From: Roseisolibacter agri
Lineage (GTDB): Bacteria; Gemmatimonadota; Gemmatimonadetes; Gemmatimonadales; Gemmatimonadaceae
Direction of reading: 5' to 3'
Assembly: GCF_030159095.1 (NCBI RefSeq)
Contig: NZ_BRXS01000006.1
Coordinates: forward strand, 186,001 to 250,000
Length of the DNA stretch: 64,000 nt
In this document: in pieces, positions 1 through 7,272 of the stretch
Layout of the letters: every line of letters begins with the position of its first letter
Numbering within the stretch: the first letter of the stretch is position 1
Notes under the pieces: model-generated
Seen by the model: only the letters and a program-made list of their open reading frames with translations
What the model was told of the DNA's origin: nothing
Databases searched by the model: none
Made by a program: the position numbers and the translations under genes

Positions 1-109
1 CCGCGAAGATGCTCCCCACGTGGTCCGCGCCCAGGCGCGCCGCCAGCGCCGCGTCCTCCGCCCGGACCAGCCCGCAGATCTTGACCGCGGGGCGGGATCG
101 CTCGCTCAC
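1..109 (-). CDS. trpF: Phosphoribosylanthranilate isomerase, N-terminal fragment
   Basis: Isomerises phosphoribosylanthranilate in tryptophan synthesis. Only the first ~36 residues are in the window; the gene runs off the left edge. After a GTG start the protein reads VKICGL, then a stretch ending GADHVGSIFA, which is the first strand and helix of the TrpF TIM barrel. The Cys of KICG is the catalytic base in the family. The GTG overlaps the trpC stop codon by four bases (GTGA), so the two genes are translationally coupled. Confidence 0.85.
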   Translation of the reverse strand, partial: MSERSRPAVKICGLVRAEDAALAARLGADHVGSIFA

Positions 110-936
110 GCCGCCGCCGGCGCGCGCCCGCGCCGCGGCACGCCGGCGAGCGCGCGCACCGCCGCCACCGGATCCGCCGCGGCGGAGATGCTGGAGCCGA
201 CGAGCACCGCATCGGCGCCGGCGGCCGCCGCGCGCTCGACCTCCGCCACGCCGTACACGCCGCTCTCGAACACCGCGACGCGGTCGGCGGGGATCAGCGG
301 GACGATCCGCTCACCCGTCGCCAGGTCGATCAGCAGTGTCTCGAGGTTGCGGTTGTTGACGCCGATGACCGCCGCATCGGCCGCCAGCGCGGCGTCCAGC
401 TCGCGCTCGTCGCGGATCTCGACCAGCGTCTCGAGCGCGAGGTCCCGCGCCAGCTGCGACAGCGCCTTCAGGTCGCGCGGATGCAGGGCCCGGGCGATCA
501 GCAGCGCCGCCGACGCGCCCAGCGCCCGCGCCTCGACCAGCTGCAGCGGCTCGACGTGGAAGTCCTTCTTGAGGATCGGCAGCGCCGTCGCGGCGCGGGC
601 CGCGGCGATGTCCGCGTTGCTGCCACCGAAGCGCGCCGGCTCGGTGAGGATCGAGAGCACGGCCGCGCCGCCCGCCTCGTACGCGGCGCTCTGCTCGCCG
701 GCCGACAGCCCGGGCGCGATGTCGCCCTTGGACGGCGACCTCCGCTTCACCTCGCCGATCACGGCGACGCTCGGGCGCCCCAGCGCGGCCGCGAATGCGG
801 GTCCGCGAGGCGCCTCGGCGGCCAGGCGCTCCAGCTCCTGGCGACGCGCGGCCAGCGCCGCGGTCCGCTCCCGGGCGGCGGCGCTCAGCTCGCCCAGCAC
901 GCCCTCGGGGGGCGTCCATCCTTGAAATGCTTGCAC
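106..936 (-). CDS. trpC: Indole-3-glycerol phosphate synthase
   Basis: Closes the indole ring in tryptophan synthesis (cytoplasm). About 276 residues from the GTG at 936. TIM-barrel motifs appear in the family order: EVKRRSPSKG, GGAAVLSILTE, FGGS, PILKKDF, GVNNRNL, FESGV and LVGSSI; the lysines of EVK and KKD are the expected catalytic residues. The frame stays open to 1035, but the extra residues do not resemble TrpC and would run into lexA, whereas a start at 936 puts the conserved VLGEL helix near the N-terminus as in the family. The GTG lies inside the -35 hexamer of the divergent lexA promoter, so the two control regions overlap. The 3' end is coupled to trpF. Confidence 0.9.
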   Translation of the reverse strand: MQAFQGWTPPEGVLGELSAAARERTAALAARRQELERLAAEAPRGPAFAAALGRPSVAVIGEVKRRSPSKGDIAPGLSAGEQSAAYEAGGAAVLSILTEPARFGGSNADIAAARAATALPILKKDFHVEPLQLVEARALGASAALLIARALHPRDLKALSQLARDLALETLVEIRDERELDAALAADAAVIGVNNRNLETLLIDLATGERIVPLIPADRVAVFESGVYGVAEVERAAAAGADAVLVGSSISAAADPVAAVRALAGVPRRGRAPAAA

Positions 937-959
937 TTCGGCCGATCTTCGGCTAATGT
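931..959 (+). promoter_or_regulatory. lexA promoter
   Basis: TTGCAC (931-936), a 17-base spacer and TAATGT (954-959), about 65 bases before the lexA ATG. The spacer holds the first pair of direct repeats described in the next entry. The -35 hexamer coincides with the trpC start codon on the other strand. Assigned from sequence only. Confidence 0.55.
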
Positions 960-977
960 GGCATTCGGCAGCTATTC
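936..977 (+). promoter_or_regulatory. Candidate LexA operators, two tandem direct repeats
   Basis: CTTC at 936 and 947 and ATTC at 963 and 974 form two direct repeats of the shape NTTC-N7-NTTC, each with an 11-base period. In longer form TTCGGC occurs at 937, 948 and 964, and TTCGGG at 975. The first pair lies between the -35 and -10 hexamers, the second just downstream of the -10. Alphaproteobacterial LexA binds GTTC-N7-GTTC, which has the same geometry. I infer autoregulation of lexA, and possibly an effect on the overlapping trpC start region. Confidence 0.4.
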
Positions 978-1024
978 GGGGCGCATCGGGCCCCGTGCGC
1001 CCCATACCCGCTCGAGGCCGCCCC

Positions 1025-1633
1025 ATGCCGCTCACGAAGCGCCAGCGCGAGATCCTGACCTACCTCGGCTCGTACTCGGAGAACCACGGCTACGCGCCGA
1101 GCTTCGAGGAGATCGCCGACCAGTTCCAGTATAACTCGCTCGCGACCGTCCACGAGCATCTGAGCAACCTGGAACGGAAGGGCTACATCAAGCGCGGCTA
1201 CAACGAGAGCCGCGCGATCGAGATCCTGCCGTCCGAGGCGTTCCAGCGCTCGGTCGAGCTGCCGCTCCTCGGCACCGTCGCCGCCGGTCTCCCGATCGAG
1301 CAGATGGCCTCGGGCGAGTCGCTCTGCGTCCCCGATTCGTTCCTGCGGAAGTCCGGGAACCACTACGTCCTCAAGGTGCGCGGGAACTCGATGGTCGACG
1401 CGCACATCGGCGACGGCGACTTCGTCATCGTCAACGAGCGCCGCTCCGCCGACAACGGCGAGATGGTGATCGCGATGATGCAGGGCAGCGCGGCGACGGT
1501 GAAGAAGTTCTACCGCGAGCGCGACGGCCGCATCCGGCTGCAGCCCGCGAACGAGACGATGGAGCCGATCTACGTGCACGAGAACGACATCAGCATCCAG
1601 GGCGTGGTCGTCGGCGTGCTGCGGCGGTACTGA
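1025..1633 (+). CDS. lexA: LexA repressor
   Basis: SOS repressor that cleaves itself when RecA filaments form on damaged DNA. 202 residues from ATG 1025. Residues 1-65 form the winged helix-turn-helix beginning MPLTKRQREIL. The scissile Ala-Gly lies in GTVAAGLP (about Ala87-Gly88). Ser122 in GNSMVDA and Lys160 in TVKKF form the Ser-Lys dyad of the S24 peptidase domain. The open frame begins at 956, but the ATG at 1025 matches the LexA N-terminus. It sits on the plus strand between two minus-strand trp genes and converges on trpD across a large hairpin. Confidence 0.95.
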   Translation: MPLTKRQREILTYLGSYSENHGYAPSFEEIADQFQYNSLATVHEHLSNLERKGYIKRGYNESRAIEILPSEAFQRSVELPLLGTVAAGLPIEQMASGESLCVPDSFLRKSGNHYVLKVRGNSMVDAHIGDGDFVIVNERRSADNGEMVIAMMQGSAATVKKFYRERDGRIRLQPANETMEPIYVHENDISIQGVVVGVLRRY

Positions 1634-1641
1634 CCAAAAGA

Positions 1642-1730
1642 GGATAGTCCCGAGCGCAGCGAGGGACCTGCTTTCCAGGCGAGGTTGGTCGCTTGGAAAG
1701 CAGGTCCCTCACTGCGTTCGGGACTAATCC
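1642..1730. repeat. Long intergenic hairpin repeat, element 1
   Basis: Two 31-base arms (1646-1676 and 1695-1725) match at 29 positions, around an 18-base loop. Each arm reads outward-in as AGTCCCGA-CGCAG-GAGGGACC-TGCTTTCC. A weaker match extends the outer ends by about four bases. The element separates convergent lexA and trpD and probably ends transcription of both. The trpD stop codon (TAG) lies inside the right arm. The core CCGAGCGC-GCGAGG recurs in element 2 near 19.15 kb. Confidence 0.85.
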
Positions 1731-2776
1731 CGATACACCCGCCGCAGCGCCGCCAGCGTCGCGCGCCCCGCCCCGCCGTCCAGCGCCGCCGTCGCGCGTG
1801 CCACGCCGTCCGCGTAGTCGGACGCCAGCCCCGCGACGTAGAGCGCCGCCGCCGCGTTGAGCACGACCGCCGCGCGCGCACCCCGCGGCCCGCCGCCCGC
1901 CAGCACCGCCTCGATCACGGCCGCGTTCTCCTCCGGGCTTCCACCGGCGAGGTCCCGCGCATCCACGTCGCGGAAGCCGTACGCCGCCGGGTCGATCGTC
2001 CACTCGCCGACCGTCTCTCCGCCGTTCGCGCCGCGCCGGATCTCGAGCACGCGCGTCGGCCCGATGGGCGAGACCTCGTCCATCCCGGGCTCGCCGTGCA
2101 CCACCAGCGCATGCACGCTGCCGAGCGCCGCCAGCGCGCCGGCGATGAGCGGGACGCGATGCGCTTCGGCGACGCCCACCACCTGCCGGCCCGCCGACGC
2201 CGGATTCGCCAGTGGGCCGACGATGTTCATCACCGTCGGCACGGCGAGCTCGCGCCGCACCGGGCCCACGTGCCGCATCGCGGGGTGCATCAGCGGCGCG
2301 AACATGAACACCAGCCCGGCCTCGTCGAGCGAGCGGCGCATGGTGTCCACCGGCCGGTCGATCGGGACGCCGAGGGCCTCGAGGACGTCGGCGCTGCCGG
2401 AGCGCGAGGTGAAGGAGCGGTTGCCGTGCTTCGCCACGCGCGCGCCGGCGCCCGCGGCCAGCAGCGCCGCCGCCGTCGAGATGTTGAACGTGGAGACCGC
2501 GCCGCCGCCGGTGCCGCACGTGTCCACCAGCTCGTCGGGCCGCTCGGCCGGCAGGTGCAGCATCGCCGTGCGCAGCGAGCGCGCGACCGCCGCGACCACG
2601 TCCGACGTCTCGCCCTGCACGCGCAGGCCCATGAGCAGCCCCGCGATCTGCGCGGCAGTCGCCTCGCCGCGCATGACGACGTCGAACGCCTCCGTGACCG
2701 CGTCGGGCGACAGGCGCTCGCCCGCGGAGAGCGTGCGCAGCGCGGTGCGCAGCGCGTCGGGCGTGGGGGCGTTCAC
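1724..2776 (-). CDS. trpD: Anthranilate phosphoribosyltransferase
   Basis: Joins anthranilate to PRPP in the tryptophan pathway. 350 residues from the GTG at 2776. Helical N-domain residues 1-70, then the PRPP-binding motif DTCGTGGG, the KHGNRS loop and the GSADVLEALG helix; MNIVGPLANP and GEPGMDE follow in family order. The GTG overlaps the stop codon of the upstream GAF-domain gene (GTGA). The stop codon lies inside the hairpin repeat at 1642-1730, so the repeat contributes the last coding bases. The other trp genes of the window lie beyond lexA. Confidence 0.95.
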   Translation of the reverse strand: MNAPTPDALRTALRTLSAGERLSPDAVTEAFDVVMRGEATAAQIAGLLMGLRVQGETSDVVAAVARSLRTAMLHLPAERPDELVDTCGTGGGAVSTFNISTAAALLAAGAGARVAKHGNRSFTSRSGSADVLEALGVPIDRPVDTMRRSLDEAGLVFMFAPLMHPAMRHVGPVRRELAVPTVMNIVGPLANPASAGRQVVGVAEAHRVPLIAGALAALGSVHALVVHGEPGMDEVSPIGPTRVLEIRRGANGGETVGEWTIDPAAYGFRDVDARDLAGGSPEENAAVIEAVLAGGGPRGARAAVVLNAAAALYVAGLASDYADGVARATAALDGGAGRATLAALRRVYRD

Positions 2777-4116
2777 GCGACCTCCAGGTGCGCGACCAGC
2801 CGCTCGGGCAGACGCGCATGCGTGGCGACGAGCGCGATCAGGAGGCCCAGCAGGCGCACGCGCTCGACGTCCGCGTCGGTGTAGCCGGCCTGCGTGGCGC
2901 GGTTCGTCAGGTTCACCACTCCCACCAGCTCGTCGTGGTAGACGAGCGGGAAGCTGATGAAGCTCCCGCTCGTGAAGTACTGGTCGCGGAGCAGCGGATG
3001 GCTGCCCGCGTCGCGCACGTCGCGCACGAGCATCGGCTCGCGCGACTGCGCCACGCGCCCCGCCACGCCCTCGCCCAGGCGCACGCGCGCGCCCTCGGTG
3101 ATGTGCGGCGAGAGCCCGCGCGCGGCGGCGAGATACAGGTTGTCCGGCTCCGGCGCGCGCAGCATCAGCGAGCAGCGCTGCGCCTGCATGTCGTCGCCCA
3201 CGAGCGCGAGCAGCCCATCCACCAGCTGCCGCGGATCGTGCGCCGCCGCGTCCAGCGACAGCACGCGGTCGATCAGGTAGAGCGTGCGCTCGGTCTGCCG
3301 CAGCGTCTCGCCGCGGCGCAGCAGCTCGACCTGCGTCTGCTCGACGGTGACCGACGCCGCCGCCAGCTGCTCCTCCAGCCGCTGCGCGCGGCGCTCGGCG
3401 CGGCGTACGGCCTCCGCCTGCTGCGCCGCCTGGCGCTCCGCCGCCACGCGCTCGGCGCGGGTCTCCTCGCGCGGCGGCAGCGTGTCGAGCGCGGGGAGCG
3501 TCGCCACGCCGGCGGCCGGCGTGCGTCGCGCGGCGTCCAGCTCGCGCTCCAGCTGCGCGAGGCGCTGCACGTACGCGCCGTGCACGTGCTGCGTCACCTC
3601 CTCCAGCGTCTTGACCGCCTCGTCGCGCGCCTCGCGCTCCCAGAAGCGCGCCACGCACAGCTCGAACAGCTCCACCGCGGGCGCGAAGCGATCGAGCACC
3701 CGCGCGCCGAAGATGCGCCGCGGCTCGAGCAGCGCCAGCACGGACACCAGGTGGCCCTCGATCACCACGCCGCGCAGCGCGAGCTGCCCGTCCATCGGCG
3801 TCGCGAAGCCGAGCAGCCGCCCGTAGTCGGGCGAGCGGTCGGTCAGCTCGACGAAGCGCGCGCCGCCCAGGAGCGTCTGGCGCACGGCGGTCGGCAGGTG
3901 CTCCAGGCTCGCCTCGGCCTCCGTCCGCACGAGCGCCGTCCCGTTGGGCGACAGCCGCTCGCGCAGCAGCTCGCGCCGCGCGTCGTACGGGAAGAGCGCC
4001 AGCTGCGCCCCGCGATCGAGCTCGGACAGCGTCTCCCCGAGCGCGAGGAGCGCGGCGTCCAGATCCGGGGCCGCGCCGAGCGCGAGGGCGAGGGAGGCGA
4101 GCGGGCGTGGCGGCAT
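2773..4116 (-). CDS. GAF-domain protein with central coiled coil
   Basis: 447 residues from ATG 4116; the frame is open to 4206, but that extension is proline/arginine-rich and unlike a protein start. Residues 1-155 form a globular, possibly degenerate GAF-like region. Residues 160-285 are a long Glu/Arg/Gln-rich segment with coiled-coil character. Residues 290-435 look like a typical GAF domain (AQRCSLMLR, LGEGVAGRV, SFISFPLVYHDELVGVVNL). No kinase, cyclase or DNA-binding domain and no membrane segment is visible, so it may be a small-molecule sensor acting through dimerisation. It is coupled to trpD by a four-base overlap and divergent from truA. Function and ligand are unknown. Confidence 0.8.
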   Translation of the reverse strand: MPPRPLASLALALGAAPDLDAALLALGETLSELDRGAQLALFPYDARRELLRERLSPNGTALVRTEAEASLEHLPTAVRQTLLGGARFVELTDRSPDYGRLLGFATPMDGQLALRGVVIEGHLVSVLALLEPRRIFGARVLDRFAPAVELFELCVARFWEREARDEAVKTLEEVTQHVHGAYVQRLAQLERELDAARRTPAAGVATLPALDTLPPREETRAERVAAERQAAQQAEAVRRAERRAQRLEEQLAAASVTVEQTQVELLRRGETLRQTERTLYLIDRVLSLDAAAHDPRQLVDGLLALVGDDMQAQRCSLMLRAPEPDNLYLAAARGLSPHITEGARVRLGEGVAGRVAQSREPMLVRDVRDAGSHPLLRDQYFTSGSFISFPLVYHDELVGVVNLTNRATQAGYTDADVERVRLLGLLIALVATHARLPERLVAHLEVA

Positions 4117-4228
4117 GCGGGCGGTGAGGGGCGGCCCGGGAGCGCCGCGGCGGGGACGCGCGGGGCGTCGGGGCGAAATGTGCCCGGGGCGCACGCACGC
4201 GGTCAATCGCGGCGCGCCCCGGGTCGGC

Positions 4229-4258
4229 TTGATCGCGTTTCCGGCGACCGCTTACCTT
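4229..4258 (+). promoter_or_regulatory. truA promoter, leaderless geometry
   Basis: TTGATC (4229-4234), 18 bases, TACCTT (4253-4258), then only six bases to the truA ATG at 4265. A start point seven bases after the -10 would be the A of the start codon, so the transcript would be leaderless. The same -35/18/-10/6/ATG layout occurs at dusB and hisS. Confidence 0.6.
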
Positions 4259-4264
4259 GCGTCG

Positions 4265-5041
4265 ATGCCCGACCGAACGTTGCAGCTCGTGTTGCACTAC
4301 GACGGCGCCCGGTTCGCCGGGTGGCAGCGGCAACGCGACGCGCGCACCGTCCAGGGGGAGCTGGAGGCGGTCCTCGCGCGCCTCTGCGGCGCCCCGGTCG
4401 CCGTGCTCGGCGCCGGTCGGACCGACGCGGGCGTCCACGCGCGCGGGCAGGCCGCCGGAGTGCGCGTGGACGGGAAGTGGACGGCGGAGCGCCTCCGCCG
4501 CGCGATGAACGCGCTCCTGCCCGACGACGTCTGGGTCGCGGCCGCGCACGAGATGCAGCCGGCCTTCCACGCCCGCTTCGACGCCACCGCGCGGCGCTAC
4601 GCCTACCACGTGGGCACCGACGACGCGGCGCACTCGCCCTTCCGCCGCAGCCACGAGTGGGCGGTCGACCGGCCGCTGGACCGCGCGCTGCTGGATGCCG
4701 CCGCGGCACTTCTGCTGGGTGAGCACACCTTCCGCGGCTTCGCCGTGAAGGGGACCGCGCCGCCGGACGACCACCATCGCTGCATCGTGCACGAGGCGCG
4801 CTGGCGCGAGCGCGAGGGCGGCCTCGCCTTCGAGGTCGAGGCGAACCGGTTCCTCCACCACATGGTGCGCTTCCTCGTGGGCACGATGATCGACATCGGG
4901 CTCGGGAAGCGGCCGCCGGAGGACCTCCCCCGCTTGCTCGCGGCAGGCGACAACAGCGAGGTTTCACCGCCGGCCCCGGCGCGCGCGCTCTTCCTGGACG
5001 CGGTGCGCTACCCCGCACACCTCTATCTCACGCGCGCATGA
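4265..5041 (+). CDS. truA: tRNA pseudouridine(38-40) synthase
   Basis: Converts uridines 38-40 of the tRNA anticodon arm to pseudouridine. 258 residues. The catalytic aspartate is Asp54 in GAGRTDAGVHA; other TruA landmarks are HYDGARFAGWQ at the N-terminus, FHARFDATARRYAYH in the middle and NRFLHHMVRFLVGT near the C-terminus. The start at 4265 gives the family N-terminus and lies six bases after a -10 element with no Shine-Dalgarno sequence. The stop overlaps the next start (ATGA). Confidence 0.95.
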   Translation: MPDRTLQLVLHYDGARFAGWQRQRDARTVQGELEAVLARLCGAPVAVLGAGRTDAGVHARGQAAGVRVDGKWTAERLRRAMNALLPDDVWVAAAHEMQPAFHARFDATARRYAYHVGTDDAAHSPFRRSHEWAVDRPLDRALLDAAAALLLGEHTFRGFAVKGTAPPDDHHRCIVHEARWREREGGLAFEVEANRFLHHMVRFLVGTMIDIGLGKRPPEDLPRLLAAGDNSEVSPPAPARALFLDAVRYPAHLYLTRA

Positions 5042-5706
5042 AACTCCTCCTGGCGTCCGCCTCGGTAGCAGAGATCGCGTGGGCCGTGGACCACGGGCTG
5101 GCCGACGGGCTGGTCCCCTCCCCCGCGCAGCTCTCGGAGCAGCGCCCGGGCACCGACGGCCGCGAGCTGCTGGCCGAGCTGGCGCGCTCGGTCGCGCTGC
5201 CGGTGCATGCGAGCGTGGCGTCGGTGGATCCGAGCGACATGTACCGCGACGGCCGCGAGCTGGCGCGCCTCGCCGACAACGTCGTCGTGCAGGTGCCGCT
5301 GGTGGACGACGCGGTGGTGGCGATCCGGCGGCTGGCCGGCGAGGGGGCGCGCGTGGCGGCGACGCTCGTGTTCAGCGCCGCGCAGGCGCTGCTGGCCGCG
5401 AAGGCCGGCGCCTCGGTCGTCACGGTGCCGGTCGACCAGCTCGACGCGCTGGGCCAGGACAGCATGACGGTGCTCGCGCAGATCCGCGCGATGTTCGACC
5501 GCGGGAACGTCGAGTGCGATCTCGTCGCCGGCTTCCCGCGCGGCGCCGCCGCCTTCACCGCCTGCGCGGCGGCCGGCGCGGACGCGGTGATCGTGGACCT
5601 CGAGACGGTGCGATCGCTGCTCGTGCACCCGCTCACCGACCGCGGCATCGACGCCTTCCTGCGCGAGCTGACCTCCCGCGCCAAGCCGCGCATCACCCCG
5701 ATCTGA
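5038..5706 (+). CDS. Transaldolase/FSA-family protein lacking catalytic residues
   Basis: 222 residues, the usual length of the short FSA/TalC subfamily of class I aldolases. From memory of E. coli FsaA the two align almost without gaps for the first 140 residues (VVxVP, AAQxLL, LDALGQ against IDAQGG). Key residues differ: the Schiff-base lysine 85 is Gln85 (VVVQVPLV), Asp6 is Ala, Asn28 is Ser, Gln59 is Ser and Tyr131 is Pro; Thr109 is kept. Ordinary transaldolase or F6P-aldolase chemistry is therefore unlikely. The frame is intact and coupled to truA by ATGA, so it is maintained as a gene. It could be a pseudo-enzyme or a lysine-independent lyase; I cannot name a substrate. Confidence 0.75.
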   Translation: MKLLLASASVAEIAWAVDHGLADGLVPSPAQLSEQRPGTDGRELLAELARSVALPVHASVASVDPSDMYRDGRELARLADNVVVQVPLVDDAVVAIRRLAGEGARVAATLVFSAAQALLAAKAGASVVTVPVDQLDALGQDSMTVLAQIRAMFDRGNVECDLVAGFPRGAAAFTACAAAGADAVIVDLETVRSLLVHPLTDRGIDAFLRELTSRAKPRITPI

Positions 5707-5721
5707 ACGACCGACCGGACC

Positions 5722-7215
5722 ATGGCTGCCCGATCATCCTGCCCGCCGCACGCCGCCGCCAGCTCGCCCCGCCCGCGCTGGACGCGGGTCGCCGCGACGA
5801 CGCTGCTGCTGGTCGGCTGCCAGGGTGGGACGCCGTCCGACACCGCCGCGCAGAACCCCGCGCCGCCGCCGCCCGCGCCCGCGTCGGCGCGGCTGCCGGA
5901 GCCCGCGTCCGTGTCGGTGACGGCGTCGCGACGCACCGCGGTGGTGACGGCGGTGTCGCGCGTCGCGCCGGCGGTCGTCACGGTGCAGACGGAGTCGGTC
6001 GAGCGCACGGCGGTCGATCCGTTCGACGTGTTCTTCGGCCGGCGTCCTGGCGCGCAGACCCGGGCGGGCATCGGGACGGGCTTCATCGTCCGTGAGGACG
6101 GCGTCGTCGTCACGAACGCGCACGTCGTCGCGGGCGCGACGCGCGTCTCGGTGGCGATGCGCGACGGCACGACGTACTCCGCGCGCGTCGTCGGCGCCGA
6201 CGTCACCAACGACCTCGCGGTCCTCAAGATCGACGCGCGCCGGCTGCCGGTGGCGCCGCTCGGCAACTCCGACAGCCTGCTCGTCGGCGAGTGGGCGGTC
6301 GCGATCGGCAACCCGTTCGGCTTCGTGCTCGGCAACGCGGAGCCCAGCGTGTCCGCGGGCGTCATCAGCGCGACGGGGCGCAATCTCGTCGGCGGTGGCG
6401 GCGGGCCCGATGGCGGCGGCGCGTCGTTCGACATGATCCAGACCGACGCCGCGATCAACCCCGGCAACTCGGGCGGGCCGCTCATCAACGCCGACGGCGA
6501 GGTGATCGGCGTCAACAGCTCGATCTACACGCCGAGCGGCGGCTCGGTGGGCCTGGGCTTCGCGATCCCGATCAACCGCGCGCGCCGCGTCGCCGAGGAC
6601 CTGCTGGCGCACGGCACCGTGCGGCGGCCGTGGGTCGGCATCGTGCTCCGCACTCCCGAGGCGACCGGCAACCCGCGCGACCTGCTGACAGCCGGCGTGG
6701 TGGTCCGCACCATCGTCCCGGGCTCGCCAGCCGCGCGCGCCGGGATCCAGCCGGGCGACGTCCTCGCGCGCGTGGGCACGCGCACGCTGCGCAACCCGTT
6801 CGACTGGGAGGCCGCGCTGCTGGACCTGCGCCCGGGCGAGGAGGTACCGGTCGCGGTGCGCCGCGGCGGCCGCGACGTGTCCGCGACGCTGCGCGTGGCG
6901 GACCTCCCCGAGGTCACCGCGCCCAAGGTCACCGTGCTGCGCGAGCTGCAGCTGGTGACGCTCACCGCCGCCATCCGCACCGAGCGCCGGCTGCAGTCGT
7001 CGGCAGGCGCGCTCGTGTACCAGGCCTCGGAGCGCGTCAGCACCGAGATCGGGCTCGAGCCGGGCGACGTGATCGTGCAGATCAATCGCGCGACCGTCAC
7101 CAGCGCCGACGACGTCGCGCGCGCGATCGACTACTACGCAGGGCGCGACCCGATCCGCATCTTCTTCGAACGACAGGGTCGATACAGCTTCACCGACGTC
7201 ATCATCCGTCAATGA
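5722..7215 (+). CDS. DegP/HtrA-like serine protease, lipoprotein
   Basis: Envelope protease for damaged proteins. 497 residues. The N-terminus has a basic stretch, a hydrophobic run and the lipobox LVGC (Cys33), so it is probably lipid-anchored in the periplasm; a Pro/Ala-rich linker follows. Trypsin-like domain about 70-270 with the triad His134 (VVTNAHVV), Asp164 (TNDLAVLK) and Ser250 (NPGNSGGP). Two PDZ domains follow, at about 285-385 and 405-495. It lies 15 bases after the aldolase-like gene and is followed by a stem-loop. A lipid-anchored HtrA, rather than a soluble DegP, is a modest departure from the usual form. Confidence 0.9.
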   Translation: MAARSSCPPHAAASSPRPRWTRVAATTLLLVGCQGGTPSDTAAQNPAPPPPAPASARLPEPASVSVTASRRTAVVTAVSRVAPAVVTVQTESVERTAVDPFDVFFGRRPGAQTRAGIGTGFIVREDGVVVTNAHVVAGATRVSVAMRDGTTYSARVVGADVTNDLAVLKIDARRLPVAPLGNSDSLLVGEWAVAIGNPFGFVLGNAEPSVSAGVISATGRNLVGGGGGPDGGGASFDMIQTDAAINPGNSGGPLINADGEVIGVNSSIYTPSGGSVGLGFAIPINRARRVAEDLLAHGTVRRPWVGIVLRTPEATGNPRDLLTAGVVVRTIVPGSPAARAGIQPGDVLARVGTRTLRNPFDWEAALLDLRPGEEVPVAVRRGGRDVSATLRVADLPEVTAPKVTVLRELQLVTLTAAIRTERRLQSSAGALVYQASERVSTEIGLEPGDVIVQINRATVTSADDVARAIDYYAGRDPIRIFFERQGRYSFTDVIIRQ

Positions 7216-7219
7216 CACC

Positions 7220-7256
7220 GCGCGAGGGCGCGCGACCCGGGTCGCCGCCCTCGCGC
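7220..7256 (+). terminator. Stem-loop after the HtrA gene
   Basis: An 11-base-pair stem (7220-7230 with 7246-7256) around a 15-base loop begins five bases after the protease stop codon. There is no U-tract. It separates the truA-aldolase-protease run from purB. Confidence 0.45.
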
Positions 7257-7272
7257 CGCTCTCTACATCGCC

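Noticed and set aside
4177-4206. Possible GAF-trpD promoter TTGACC-N18-CACATT on the minus strand
   Set aside because: The -35 is good, but CACATT does not fit the TAnnTT pattern seen at the other promoters, so it is not listed as a feature.
1724-4861. A minus-strand open frame of over 1000 codons spanning trpD, the GAF gene and truA
   Set aside because: Only its last ~350 codons are TrpD. The rest is Arg/Ala/Gly-rich shadow coding opposite or out of frame with well-supported genes, as expected at very high GC.
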